A stretch of DNA of 64,000 nt from Streptomyces violascens (lineage in GTDB: Bacteria; Actinomycetota; Actinomycetes; Streptomycetales; Streptomycetaceae): NCBI RefSeq assembly GCF_014649955.1, contig NZ_BMUA01000020.1, positions 62,001 to 126,000 of the forward strand. The letters are read 5' to 3'. The notes beneath the pieces were generated by a model. That model worked only from the letters and a program-made list of their open reading frames with translations. It had not been told where the DNA came from and did not search any database. Positions 26,701 through 34,390 of this stretch are shown here, one piece after another; the stretch's first letter is position 1, and every line of letters begins with the position of its first letter. Both the position numbers and the translations under genes were made by a program.

Positions 26701-27769
26701 GGTCAGCCTCGGAGCGTTCCACTTCACCGGCACTCCAAAGGTGAATCTGTCGAACACCACGGACGACGGCACAGCCGATGAGGACATTGCCTGGGGCGCG
26801 GTCGCCTTCCAGCCGCTCTCCGGCAAGCCGACCAATTCAGTCGTCGCGATGGGCGACTCGTACTCCTCCGGCGAAGGAGCCACCGCACCGGGCGGTGCTG
26901 ACCTGTACCCGGAGACCGACCACTACGACAAGAACAGCAACTACGAGATCGACAAGTGCCACCGATCCAAGCTGGCGTGGTCTAGGCAGGCGACCCTGCC
27001 GGGATACTCAAGCTCGATCGGTGGCCTGGCCGACAGCCTTGATCCGCAGATGGACTACCACTTCATAGCCTGCTCCGGAGCACGCACCTACAACATTCTC
27101 ACCAAGGGCCAGTCCGGCGAGGTAGCACAGATCAACGCTGGGTACCTGGACCAGAACACCAGCCTGGTGACGCTCAGCGTTGGCGGCAACGACGCCCGCT
27201 TCTCCGACATCATCGCGAAGTGCATCGATATCCCGATCCCGTCTCTGACCACGTGCCCGTACTCGGAGCTGGACAACATTGATCCCGCTACCGGTGACAA
27301 GACGAGCGGCACGACGGGCGCCCTGAAGGACTGGGCGCCGACCTGGCTGCACGGCTCCGTACGGCCACAGATCGTCAAGACGCTCAACGCCATCCACTCC
27401 TTCGCCCCGAACGCGAAGGTCGTCCTCATGGGCTACCCGCGTTTGGTGGAAAAGGACCATGGCTGCCTTCCCGGCGCATATGAGGACGTCGAAAACGACT
27501 GGGTACGTACCTTGGCTGACACACTCGCAACCGAGATGTCGGGAGCCACTCAGGACGCTGGACCGTGGGCGGTCTTCTCCGACCCCCGGGACGAATTCGA
27601 CGGCAAAGCCATCTGCGGGAATCCCGAGAGTATTCACGGCCTAGTGGAGACCGGGCGGGAGCAGGCGGACAACGACGCTCCGGCGCCGTCCATGCAGTCC
27701 TTCCACCCCAAGCCCGCAGGAGCTCGCCTCTACGCGGACGCCCTGGAACAGACACTCCAAGGGAAGTAA
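23777..27769 (+). CDS. Large secreted multidomain SGNH/GDSL hydrolase
   Basis: About 1330 residues from TTG 23777; ATG 23606 would add 57 residues before the signal peptide. RPRRRTRVPLAAVVACAALAG is a Sec signal, cleaved after IAVP or nearby. Residues 50-400 look beta-propeller-like. Residues 510-640 resemble a lysozyme/transglycosylase core (IMAQESN, CGYGVGQVTDGM). Residues 875-1005 match golvesin C-terminal-like domains (HYWYTH, WARVFVHLPDTG). The C-terminal third is an SGNH esterase: GDSYSSGEG near 1025, SVGGND near 1136 and SFHP near 1308. It probably acts on wall or extracellular polymers. A clear terminator follows at 27784. Confidence 0.85.
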   Translation: MRPRRRTRVPLAAVVACAALAGGLLQATPVIAVPKPNPTTQQSAPTPAGRVTDPDKKLGKDWKTSPDRAVTAAADADGLRILVADGDQAYAWKTAATLSEPGMPADSWIGNQCLMDHDHAAVVYAPRTFTNKPDLMQGGAFTAIVDLATGKVTKLPFTASLAYFDPSCNTATHTAAFTAFRDMNDAESTRTRVVTVNTGGKTVGTAAAKGEITSAVPVKDGTVAALGSRLIHLDRVGTVKNLADADSVPFDIRPQADGKIAFVDQKSNSTAHAKVFTGRGKPAAIAAGKLGDLDLTQGEAGRVFLTGHPTDTLATVGTGVTRVNAPAHTDVSSHGRLAVEPVLTPGVQAGLTHIKDSGKGFTKSEEPAPAGKPSPTVSAAEPTTVTSTATTTGAKLTQNVQQEASNGSGTTLSPAISTGTGKQPQLARTAAVTTAGVSNDPTDGDRWCAISRNDVNAQALQPTPNQVEWAVDMAVRGNLRSNYLRQGDYRNEAGLGTIDPQGLFPLPTLTGGGRIPANVLLGIMAQESNLWQAESGAIPGQMGNPLAAVDGYYGHKAVPNDPAAYWQINWDKSDCGYGVGQVTDGMRMPGHEKPGETSLSPSLQKLVAVDYASNIAASLKILASKWNEVHQDGQKVTVNNDDPAMVENWFTAVWNYNLGFNPPSDAANHGGNWGLGWYNNPANPIYQKGWGHPFMNTDVDGANANRDAAHPQDWPYEVKVMGWAAWSIDTGYSYATSGRQDWPGESGFASAGFRPAWWDTTSSRTLVSPALGVFCNSANNCNPDIPPNCTDEACYAQYWWHQPNATWKGDCATQCGHESLKYQTLSSEPGRGYRLQTGTPVCTGAPTGSQVVTSIPSGTPTWGDCGAPSSAGSFQFSFNPGTEGRYEAKADLHQIGGGYDGHYWYTHTRNADHLGGESGYMNIDGTWTLGQNLNWARVFVHLPDTGAQTRQATYTVQGTDSTSPQRVVLQRAGGWVSLGAFHFTGTPKVNLSNTTDDGTADEDIAWGAVAFQPLSGKPTNSVVAMGDSYSSGEGATAPGGADLYPETDHYDKNSNYEIDKCHRSKLAWSRQATLPGYSSSIGGLADSLDPQMDYHFIACSGARTYNILTKGQSGEVAQINAGYLDQNTSLVTLSVGGNDARFSDIIAKCIDIPIPSLTTCPYSELDNIDPATGDKTSGTTGALKDWAPTWLHGSVRPQIVKTLNAIHSFAPNAKVVLMGYPRLVEKDHGCLPGAYEDVENDWVRTLADTLATEMSGATQDAGPWAVFSDPRDEFDGKAICGNPESIHGLVETGREQADNDAPAPSMQSFHPKPAGARLYADALEQTLQGK

Positions 27770-27783
27770 CAGATAACCAATCC

Positions 27784-27813
27784 GGGGGCCCGAGTATTTT
27801 TACTCAGGCCCCC
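27784..27813. terminator. Rho-independent-type terminator
   Basis: GGGGGCCCGAGTA pairs with TACTCAGGCCCCC around a T-rich loop, 15 bp after the SGNH gene stop. Confidence 0.8.
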
Positions 27814-27840
27814 GACCACCATTTAAGGAAGTCTGTCGGT

Positions 27841-28293
27841 ATGAGCGCCCCCTCTCGTCTAGAACTCCGGCCTGTCGTACGTGTGTCCATCGCAGCCGTC
27901 ACCGGCGCGATCCTGGCCTACGGTGTCTGCAACTTCGTCGTCTCGGTCAAGCAACAGAGCGGCCGCTCCTGTGAGTCGACCGATGGCATGTGCTTCACCT
28001 GGTCGGACGTGGCAGTCGTCCCCATCAGCCTCATAGTCGCCCTGATCGCCCTGTCTGTCGTTTACAAGTGGCTGGAGATCGGGCCACGACTCGCGATCGT
28101 CCCGCCGACTGTCCTGCTGGCACCAATTCCCCTCGCCGCAGCACAGGCTGCTGGCGGCTGGTGGGCGGTCACCGTCGTGGGTGGAGCGTGGTCGTGCTCC
28201 CTCGCACTGGCCGCATGGAGCCGCTATCGAATCCTGGGACTTTCAGTCGCAGCGATCCTTCTCCTTGCTTCCCTCGTCGTTCTGTATCACTAA
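27841..28293 (+). CDS. Small integral membrane protein, 150 residues
   Basis: ATG at 27841 follows AGGAAG at about 9 bases. Five hydrophobic segments are visible: VSIAAVTGAILAYGVCNFVV, VVPISLIVALIALSVVY, IVPPTVLLAPIPLAAAQAA, WWAVTVVGGAWSCSLALAAW and LSVAAILLLASLVVLY. A short Cys-containing extracellular loop (SCESTDGMCFTW) lies between the first two. No enzymatic motif is seen. It follows the SGNH gene across a terminator, so it is probably expressed by its own promoter or read-through. Function is unknown. Confidence 0.7.
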   Translation: MSAPSRLELRPVVRVSIAAVTGAILAYGVCNFVVSVKQQSGRSCESTDGMCFTWSDVAVVPISLIVALIALSVVYKWLEIGPRLAIVPPTVLLAPIPLAAAQAAGGWWAVTVVGGAWSCSLALAAWSRYRILGLSVAAILLLASLVVLYH

Positions 28294-29105
28294 GGAGCCA
28301 ATTCTCCTTATATTTCATCCCCGGAATTGGCACTTCCCTTGAGATCGGGTCGCGCCAGGACACCGTCACCTCGCTCGCCTCAAGATTTCGTGACGGCCCA
28401 TCAGGCCAACGGGCCGCTCCGTTTCCGCGCCGAGTTACGGGCGTTCCTTGCACCCGATCAGCCACATGCCCTGCGGCCAGGATTTGAGGCAGCGGCCATC
28501 GAACTCAGCGGCCCAGACACCGTCGCGGATCTCGCCGCCGGGTCGACGTCCAGTGTCCATACGGGGACGGGCTCTACAGACAGACTCGCAGCTGCGGGGT
28601 GCTGACTCTGCCTCGGCGTTAGCACCGACGCCACTTCGGCGGCATGGGCAGGAGCAGGTTGGCGATTCTTGGCGTAGTCGGTGACGACGCGCCGGGCGCC
28701 GACCGGAGCCAGAGCGTAGAACCTCGGGATTGATACCCGGACAGCGCTTTCCTGGCACCACGCGCGGCGCGCGGCGCGCGCCGCGCGGCCGGCCTTTGTC
28801 ACCTTTTCAGGCATACGGATCGACGCGCGCACCGAGAAAGACGCCACGACGGCGAGTAGTCGGCCCTGGCCGAACGTCCCGCTCACCGATCACACGGGCA
28901 AACCACCGGCCCGCGCATTCCCACTCGACGGCTATTGGCCCCCGGGCGGCCACTCACTCGAACCGTCAAGTGGCCCCTCTTCGCCCGACCGTGCCACTGT
29001 GTGCCATTCGGGACGGTAAACGGCGGTCACCAGAGGCTCACTGCGACACATCAAAAATGAGCCCTAAAGGAGCATTCGCGCAGGTCAGAGGCACCGCCAG
29101 CCCCT
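28294..29105. other. Gene-poor stretch with mobile-element debris
   Basis: About 810 bp before the first tRNA-Gly repeat. It holds an IS1380 transposase remnant (28438-28600) and short coding-like traces on the - strand (for example IPRFYALAPVGARRVVTDY near 28720) that I cannot assign. A CG-rich alternating tract (GCGCGCGGCGCGCG-like) lies at about 28760-28790. No intact gene is supported. Confidence 0.5.
28438..28600 (-). pseudogene. IS1380-family transposase fragment
   Basis: The - strand frames give VWTLDVDP, then in the next frame GEIRDGVWAAEFDG and SWPQGMWLIGCKERP. This is the central D-G-x-x-R-D-G-A-W-V-A-E-L ... WPKxxRLIVRKERP motif of IS1380 transposases, also present at 46932-47950. 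About 55 residues survive, with a frameshift and a premature stop, so it is a dead fragment. Confidence 0.65.
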
Positions 29106-29116
29106 CTAGCCCCACG

Positions 29117-29163
29117 TGATTCCCAAGCTTAGAGCGCGGGTTCGATTCCCGTCACTCGCTCCA
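29117..29163 (+). repeat. tRNA-Gly(CCC) 3' end, copy 1 of a 47-bp direct repeat
   Basis: Starts TGATTCCCAAGCTTAGAGC and ends CACTCGCTCCA; it covers the anticodon loop (CCC) to the CCA end of tRNA-Gly. It is identical base for base to 48906-48952. The 5' half of the tRNA is absent. About 60 bp upstream of both copies are also similar (GCAGGTCAG and CCAGCCCCTC blocks), as expected if both are same-side ends of related integrated elements. Confidence 0.85.
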
Positions 29164-29170
29164 TTCTCCG

Positions 29171-29203
29171 CCCCCAGGTCAGTGGCCTGGGGGTTGTTTG
29201 TTG
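29171..29203. terminator. Terminator behind tRNA-Gly repeat copy 1
   Basis: CCCCCAGG and CCTGGGGG form an 8-bp stem with a 7-base loop, followed by TTGTTTGTTG. Confidence 0.75.
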
Positions 29204-29630
29204 TCTGGACCGATTTCGGGGGTCTCGTGCCGTCCGCGTGCCCTAAAAGGTCCACCTCGTCAAGGAGCCTGCCGTACAGGCCCTCCGCCTGAGCTGCAGC
29301 TATCTTGGCCACATACTCGCCGAGTTGCCGAGCCGCCACATCTCTGAACGAACGTACCGCTGCGGAAGCCAGTGTCGATGTTGGTAACGAGGAGCTCCTC
29401 CACAGAGTCCCAGACACGACGCGTGGCCGACCGGAGCTTTACGCGCCGCTCCCTGTCCGCCTCGTCCCTCAAGTCTTCCAGAGACCGGGTGAGCGAGATG
29501 GTCTGCCTGTTGAGCAGCGTCGCCAGCTTCCGAAGCCGCAAATGCACCTTGAAGAACGCGGCCGCGCCAGCTAGAACGAGCCGTAACGTATCGGCGTGCT
29601 GGCAGGCCGTCTCGAAGCGATCCTCGCCCG

Positions 29631-30165
29631 GTGGGGGCGTCGACCCCGCGGCCGAACCCTGCCGACGAGTCCGACGGGCCGATCGCCGACCACCCGCAAG
29701 TGACCACCTGGGTGAACGAGGTCATCCACGCCGCTCGGCTCGGACCGAGCAGCACACGGGGTATCGCGCTCGGCCCATCACTGCTGCTCGCCAGCCCCAT
29801 CGTTATCAACGGGCACCGGCAAGACCTGCCAGGCGTACGGCGCCGTCCGCTCACTGCTCGGCGCCGGGGTCCAGTTGCGCTGGGAGGCCGTCACCACCCC
29901 GACCTGCACGCCCGTCTGCGCCCCCGCCCCGGCCACGCCCCCGAACGAGACGTGGCCGCACTCTCCCGCTACCCCGCTGCTGATCCTGGACGACCTCGGC
30001 GCAATCAAGCAGTCGGAGCGGACCGAAGAGCTGACGTACTGGCTGATCAACCGCCGCTACAACGACATGCTCCCCACCCTCATCACCACCAACCTGCCGA
30101 TCGACGGCCTGCTGTACACCGCCCGGATACGAACCGGGGGAGCGCGCCGTCGGCGTGCTTGCCGA
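29631..30165 (+). pseudogene. Decayed DnaC/IstB-like ATPase gene
   Basis: Pieces in different frames form one AAA+ protein: VTTWVNEVIHAARLG and GPSLLLA in the first frame, then TGTGKT (Walker A) with CQAYGAVRSLLGAGVQLRWE in the next. Next come DLHARLRPRPGHAPERDVA, LLILDDLGA (Walker B) and IKQSERTEELTYWLINRRY ... TLITTNLP (sensor region). At least two shifts and a small insertion near the Walker A break it. Such helicase-loader-like ATPases are typical of actinomycete integrative and conjugative elements, placing mobile-element DNA right beside the att repeat. Confidence 0.75.
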
Positions 30166-30182
30166 CAAGCTTCTGTTGAACA

Positions 30183-30254
30183 GGTGGGCGGACCGCCAAT
30201 GCCCCTCCCCCGCACGGGGGATTGCCGGTTCGGGGCACTGCCAGTCCGCCCACC
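30183..30254. repeat. Large imperfect inverted repeat (cruciform-prone)
   Basis: Arms 30183-30205 and 30232-30254 (23 nt, three mismatches; outer block GGTGGGCGGAC / GTCCGCCCACC) enclose a second perfect stem TCCCCC-GCAC-GGGGGA at 30206-30221. It lies between the DnaC-like relic and the monooxygenase gene. It may be a terminator, a replication-related structure or an insertion-sequence scar. Confidence 0.6.
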
Positions 30255-30325
30255 TCGCCGCCCAGGCTCTGCTCGACGGCAGCTCATCAAGCTGCTCAAT
30301 GAACGCTCCGCTTCCTTCGCGTGCG

Positions 30326-31408
30326 TCAGGGGCAGCGCTGTCCCATCGGGGCTTGATCGGCAGTGGGGCGTGGTGGAGGGCACGCAGATGCGCACACTGC
30401 GGGGATCGCATGGGCGGACTCACCACGCCGGCTGTCATAGTCGGCGAACCAATGATGTACGGATCCGCCGGACCGGTCCCACGACGTACCGAGCACAACA
30501 GCGTCCGCCACCGCGTGCCGCACGTCCGCCACCGCGAGCGGACACGCTTCCTGGTACCCCGCAGCGCCCACGAGGGCCACCCTGCCGCCGTCCCGGCCCG
30601 ACCGCTTGAGCCTGCCGTGGAGGGACGTCCGCCAGTGTTGCCCCAGCGTCAGGATGTTGCGCACGGAATATCCGATGTCCGGGAAGGCCGCGAGGACATG
30701 CTCCAGGTCGACGCGGCCCGGCAGCTCACCCACATGGTGGTGGCGTGTGGCGGTGAGGCCCAAGTACCGGTAATCGGGCATGGGGTGGTGTGAGACGTGC
30801 CAGTCGGCCCCTACCCAGCAGGTGGCTGCGTCGGTGTGCCAGCGGTCGGCGACCAGGTCCATCGGGATGACTGTGCTGTAGCTCGCCAATTGGCCCCCGC
30901 CCTCGTGCAGGTCGTCGGAGGCGAGGGGGTGCGCACCGGCGGTGAGGATCAGCGCGTCACTGGTGACGTCGTGTCCGTCGGCAAGCGTAACCACGACTGA
31001 TTCGCTGTGCTGCGTGTACCCGATGACTCGGCTTGCCGCGCAGAGCTGGACGGAGTCCAACCTCCGACAGGCCTCCAGCAGTGGTTCGTACAAGTCCACG
31101 TGGTGAGCCGTTGCATGAGGGTAGCGGCGCTGTCCACGAGAGACGGCCAGCGGCACCGAGGCAAGGAGTTCGCTGGTCGAGCCGTGCATGACATGGAACT
31201 CATTGATCGGCAGCGCTTGTTCACGAACGGCATCGCCGACACCCAGCAGGTCGAGCGCCTGAAAGGTATGCGGTGTTAGCCGGACGCCGACTGAACCCCC
31301 CGTGAACTGCGGCGCTTGCTCCAGAACAAGAACGTGATGGCCTCGCTCACCGAGCGCAACTGCTGTGGCCAGACCGCTCAAGCCTCCCCCGACAACAAGA
31401 ATTCGCAT
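30326..31408 (-). CDS. FAD-dependent monooxygenase-like protein with altered GD motif
   Basis: 360 residues from ATG 31408; the frame is open to a TTG at 31513. The Rossmann start ILVVGGGLSGLATAVALGE with acidic end LVLEQ binds FAD ADP. The middle (LTPHTFQALDLLGVGDAV, DALILTAGAHPLAS) matches the UbiH/PHBH-like flavoprotein hydroxylases. In the C-terminal GD...H motif, however, the expected GDAAH is GAAGY, and the following P-x-x-G-x-G stretch is not recognisable. Family knowledge links that motif to the FAD ribityl, so activity is uncertain. The C-terminus is proline-rich and may be altered. It is the left-most gene of the small-molecule locus. Confidence 0.7.
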   Translation of the reverse strand: MRILVVGGGLSGLATAVALGERGHHVLVLEQAPQFTGGSVGVRLTPHTFQALDLLGVGDAVREQALPINEFHVMHGSTSELLASVPLAVSRGQRRYPHATAHHVDLYEPLLEACRRLDSVQLCAASRVIGYTQHSESVVVTLADGHDVTSDALILTAGAHPLASDDLHEGGGQLASYSTVIPMDLVADRWHTDAATCWVGADWHVSHHPMPDYRYLGLTATRHHHVGELPGRVDLEHVLAAFPDIGYSVRNILTLGQHWRTSLHGRLKRSGRDGGRVALVGAAGYQEACPLAVADVRHAVADAVVLGTSWDRSGGSVHHWFADYDSRRGESAHAIPAVCASACPPPRPTADQAPMGQRCP

Positions 31409-31535
31409 GGCCTGATGATGGGCCGGGGCGGTCGGCTCGGGCGAGGCGGTCACGGCATGTATGTCAGAGTCGTCGAGGTATCTGACATAGAACGACGAAG
31501 GATGTTTACTCAACGCGAAGTCCGTTTCGTCAGCT

Positions 31536-32630
31536 TCAGGCCGGAAAGCTCATGCGCTCCATGGAGTCCATGCACTGACTCCAGGGGCGTACGCGGGCCC
31601 TGACCGCCGCGACCGTCTGGGCCACGTGGGCAGCGGCCGCCAACGTCATGTGCCGGTGCCAGCCGTCGGAGCTTCGCCCTTCGTAGTCGAGGGTTCCCAC
31701 ATGCGGTGCGGAGGTGGTGAAGTCCTGCGCGGTGCGTTGCGTGAATTTGGCGAGTCGGAGGAGAACCCCCAAGGGGGTCGCCGTCAGATTGGTCAGCCAG
31801 CATCGAACGGGCTGTCCTTGACCACTGTCCCATTGCCCCAACAAGAGCAGGGGATGGTCGGCCCACTCCACACGGACGCCGGCGACCAGGCTTCTGCGCA
31901 CGACGCCCGTCGCCGGATCCGTCCATTCCACGAGACGGCGAAGCATGCGATTCATCTGAAGGAGACGGGCGGCGGGTACCGAGCGGTGTGCCGGGCCCGA
32001 CTCCTGAGCCGTGACCGGGAGCCCCACGGGGACACAGGACAGGAGTGGCTCACCTGCCTGCATGTACCGATCGAACAGAGGGAGCGGGTCGATGCCCGGA
32101 AGGTCCAGGATCACCGGGCGGGGCCCGATCGTCCTGTGATCGGACCCCACACCCGCAGCCGCGACGCACTCGGCAGCACGATTCCCGGAGGGCAGCAGGG
32201 ACCACTTGACGGGCGCCGTGACGTCTCTGGCGACACCCCATACGCCGATGGCCTGTCGGCTCTTTCGAGGTACCTGCTGTGACTGTACGACCCATGCCGC
32301 GAACCGGAGTTCGTTATCGGCATAGCGTCGCAGTGCGCGGCTGACCGGTTCCCAGTCCCAGGGGGAGTCGGCGATGAAGTGGTGCAGGCTCTGCGCCAGT
32401 TCGGGGCCTCCGACGCATGAGGCGATATTCCGTACCGACTTGCGCCCCTCCACTGTGATCAGCCCGCGGAGGTAATGAGCCGCCTTCACTCGCTGGTCGC
32501 TTCGGTGCAACTCGGTGAAGAGCACGTCGGACAGCTCGTTGAGGATGCTGCGGTTCAGCGCACCGGCGGGTGCAAGGCCCGGCGGCCAGTCAGATGTTCC
32601 GGGCCTTGCAGAACTCGGCAGGCGACCCAT
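31536..32630 (-). CDS. IS701-like transposase homolog without recognisable catalytic Asp (domesticated?)
   Basis: 364 residues. The N-terminal half carries the IS701/DDE_5 pattern (YLRGLITVEGRKSVRNIA, HHFIADSPWDWEPV). Where active IS701 enzymes have I-D-(D/E)-T-G, this one has VVQSQQVPRK, losing the first catalytic Asp. No terminal inverted repeats were seen around it. The reading frame is intact and flanked by functional-looking genes, so it is more likely a retained, non-transposing protein than a live insertion sequence. It is transcribed with the AfsA-type gene (68 bp gap) and may be regulatory. Similar proteins occur beside butyrolactone genes in Streptomyces, as far as I recall. Confidence 0.65.
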   Translation of the reverse strand: MGRLPSSARPGTSDWPPGLAPAGALNRSILNELSDVLFTELHRSDQRVKAAHYLRGLITVEGRKSVRNIASCVGGPELAQSLHHFIADSPWDWEPVSRALRRYADNELRFAAWVVQSQQVPRKSRQAIGVWGVARDVTAPVKWSLLPSGNRAAECVAAAGVGSDHRTIGPRPVILDLPGIDPLPLFDRYMQAGEPLLSCVPVGLPVTAQESGPAHRSVPAARLLQMNRMLRRLVEWTDPATGVVRRSLVAGVRVEWADHPLLLLGQWDSGQGQPVRCWLTNLTATPLGVLLRLAKFTQRTAQDFTTSAPHVGTLDYEGRSSDGWHRHMTLAAAAHVAQTVAAVRARVRPWSQCMDSMERMSFPA

Positions 32631-32698
32631 GTGAACCCCCCAGTGATGTTTCTGTCGTTCAGGAAAGAGCGGGTGCGGGCAGAACCCTCGGAGCCTGT

Positions 32699-33637
32699 TT
32701 ACACAGCGGTCAAGTCGACTTGAGCGGTGAAGACTTCCTCATCGCGCTGCCAGGCGGATACCAGGACCCGCCGAGCGCCAGCCGCGCCGCTGGAGAGCGG
32801 GCGGGCCTTGATCCAGCAGGGTGCGTCGAGCTCGGTATAGCGCAGGAAGCGCGTTTGCATCCCGGTGACCGTCACCGCGTCGGTAACGCGATGCACGCTT
32901 GCCTGCGCAGCTTGGCGTGCCGCCTCCAGCAGCAGCATGCCCGGAACGTGGTCGACCGGGTGGTCGAAGAGGATCCGGTGTGAGGTGTCGATCCTCAACT
33001 GCCAACTACTCTCGCTCGAAGGGGAGAGGACGACGTCCTCGTCTCGTCTCCTCCCCACCTGGTACGCGGGAACAGGGGCTCTGACGGGTAGGGCGCGTGC
33101 GTTTGCCCAGCCGACGTCCGAGTAGATCCCGCGGAGGCGCGCATAGACAACGGGGTCCCGCACGGTTAAATGCGTCCGGGCGCTGGCAAGATGAACGCCT
33201 TCCCTGTACACCCGCGCAGAAAGAGTCATGGCCGATGCTCTCGTTCCGCGGTACTTCACGTCGCTGCACCTGATGTGCAGTTCCAGATCGGCTGCCCGCC
33301 CCTGGAAGCGAAGCAGAGCAGGCTCAAGATCCCACTCGTGACCCTGCCAGACCAGCTGGTGCCCGAAAGGCACGTTGTACGCGGCATGGGAGAGCAGAGG
33401 GAACGTCTGCCGTACCGTCTCGCTCAGCTGAAGAGGATCATGCAGGGCGTGACGCACTTCATAGAATTCGTGCTCTTTCGGCCAGGTAGCGTGGACGACA
33501 AAGCCGTCCGGCGCGACCTGCTGCCAGCCGGCGAGGAGGACCTCCGCCGGATTCACCTTGTGGGTACAGGCCGGGGGTACAGGCGTGCAGGGCGTGACTC
33601 CGATTCCCCCGTCATACGCATGCTGAAGTGGCGCCAA
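32699..33637 (-). CDS. afsA: AfsA/ScbA-type gamma-butyrolactone synthase
   Basis: 312 residues with two AfsA hotdog repeats. The first has VNPAEVLLAGWQQVAPDGFV, the second IDTSHRILFDHPVDHVPGMLLLEAARQ. AfsA-family enzymes join a beta-ketoacyl unit to dihydroxyacetone phosphate in A-factor-type autoregulator synthesis. TTG start at 33637 is supported by AGGGAAG 6 bases upstream; no ATG is in frame. It is divergent from an ArpA-type receptor, the classical signal/receptor arrangement. It probably makes the signal that governs the locus in this element. The gene symbol denotes the family, not a proven ortholog. Confidence 0.85.
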   Translation of the reverse strand: MAPLQHAYDGGIGVTPCTPVPPACTHKVNPAEVLLAGWQQVAPDGFVVHATWPKEHEFYEVRHALHDPLQLSETVRQTFPLLSHAAYNVPFGHQLVWQGHEWDLEPALLRFQGRAADLELHIRCSDVKYRGTRASAMTLSARVYREGVHLASARTHLTVRDPVVYARLRGIYSDVGWANARALPVRAPVPAYQVGRRRDEDVVLSPSSESSWQLRIDTSHRILFDHPVDHVPGMLLLEAARQAAQASVHRVTDAVTVTGMQTRFLRYTELDAPCWIKARPLSSGAAGARRVLVSAWQRDEEVFTAQVDLTAV

Positions 33638-33742
33638 GACAGTCTTCCCTACTGCTTACACCCAAGTGCCTTCGCACTGACGTTTGATGTACGGCACATA
33701 TAACATAACGACCATTATTCTTGCTTGTCTAGGAGGGCCTGG
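33638..33742. promoter_or_regulatory. AT-rich divergent promoter region of the butyrolactone pair
   Basis: 105 bp between divergent synthase and receptor genes, with an AT-rich block (ACATATAACATAACG, 33695-33709) and AGGAGG at 33731-33736 for the receptor. Receptor binding sites are expected here by analogy with ScbA/ScbR; I could not identify a clear ARE palindrome. Confidence 0.45.
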
Positions 33743-34390
33743 GTGCAGGTGGACCGGATGCCACAGCCCATGCAGCCGCGTGCGGCTCGCACGCGGGAGG
33801 TGCTTCTCAGGGCTGCGGCGGAAGTGTTCGCCGAGGTCGGCTACACACGTGCGAGTCTCGTCAAGATCATTGAACGGGCGGGACTGACCACCGGCGCTGT
33901 GTACTTCCACTTCAAGTCCAAGGAGGGACTCGCGCGCGCCGTGATCCACGAGCAGGCGGCGGACGTGGAGTTCCCCCAGGGCGAACCCGGATTGCAACAC
34001 TTGATCGACATAACCACGCACCTGGCGGTGGAACTGCAGCAGAACACCCTGCTTCGCGCGGGGGTACGGCTCGCGGTGGAGCAGAACGAGGTCGACCTTC
34101 AGGAGTACGAGATCTACCGCTGGTGGGCCGAGCGCTTCAAGGAGGAATTGGCAGCCGCGCGGCTGAAGGGGCAGCTACTGCCGTCGGTCGACGAGACCGC
34201 CTTCGCCTCGCTCCTGGTCGCCGCCTACACCGGCACCCAGATCATGTCGCAGCTCGCCACGCAGCGGGCCGACCTGCCCGGTCGGATCCTGAGCCTGTGG
34301 CAGTGTCTGCTGCCCGCCCTGGCCCCCGCCAACGCCATCGCGCAACTGACGATTCCCGTACCCGGGTCCGCCGGACAGGGCGGGGCGTGA
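33743..34390 (+). CDS. ArpA/ScbR-type gamma-butyrolactone receptor (TetR family)
   Basis: 215 residues from GTG 33743, which has AGGAGG at 33731-33736. The N-terminal HTH (REVLLRAAAEVFAEVGY, LVKIIERAGLTTGAVYFHFKSKEG) and the following YFHFKSKEGLA block are typical of the A-factor receptor subfamily. A C-terminal ligand pocket region (residues 75-190) follows, with the conserved LRAGVRLAVEQ stretch. It should repress target promoters until the butyrolactone binds. It is divergent from the synthase and overlaps the next gene (GTGA), a common layout in these regulons. Confidence 0.9.
   Translation: MQVDRMPQPMQPRAARTREVLLRAAAEVFAEVGYTRASLVKIIERAGLTTGAVYFHFKSKEGLARAVIHEQAADVEFPQGEPGLQHLIDITTHLAVELQQNTLLRAGVRLAVEQNEVDLQEYEIYRWWAERFKEELAAARLKGQLLPSVDETAFASLLVAAYTGTQIMSQLATQRADLPGRILSLWQCLLPALAPANAIAQLTIPVPGSAGQGGA

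Larger units (their letters stand above)
29106..29630 (-). pseudogene. Frameshifted hypothetical gene next to the att repeat
   Basis: On the - strand one frame encodes GEDRFETACQHADTLRLVL, LRKLATLLNRQTISLTRSLE and VWDSVEELLVTNIDTGF. After a shift near 29360 the next frame continues SFRDVAARQLGEYVAKIAA and YGRLLDEVDLLGHADG. The combined protein is helical and of unknown family. Its tail runs through the tRNA repeat, so its natural end is lost. Confidence 0.4.

Noticed and set aside
29117..29163. Functional tRNA-Gly gene
   Set aside because: The 5' acceptor, D-arm and 5' anticodon stem are missing; the same holds for 48906-48952.
31536..32630. Active IS701 insertion sequence
   Set aside because: First catalytic Asp not found and no terminal inverted repeats seen next to the gene.
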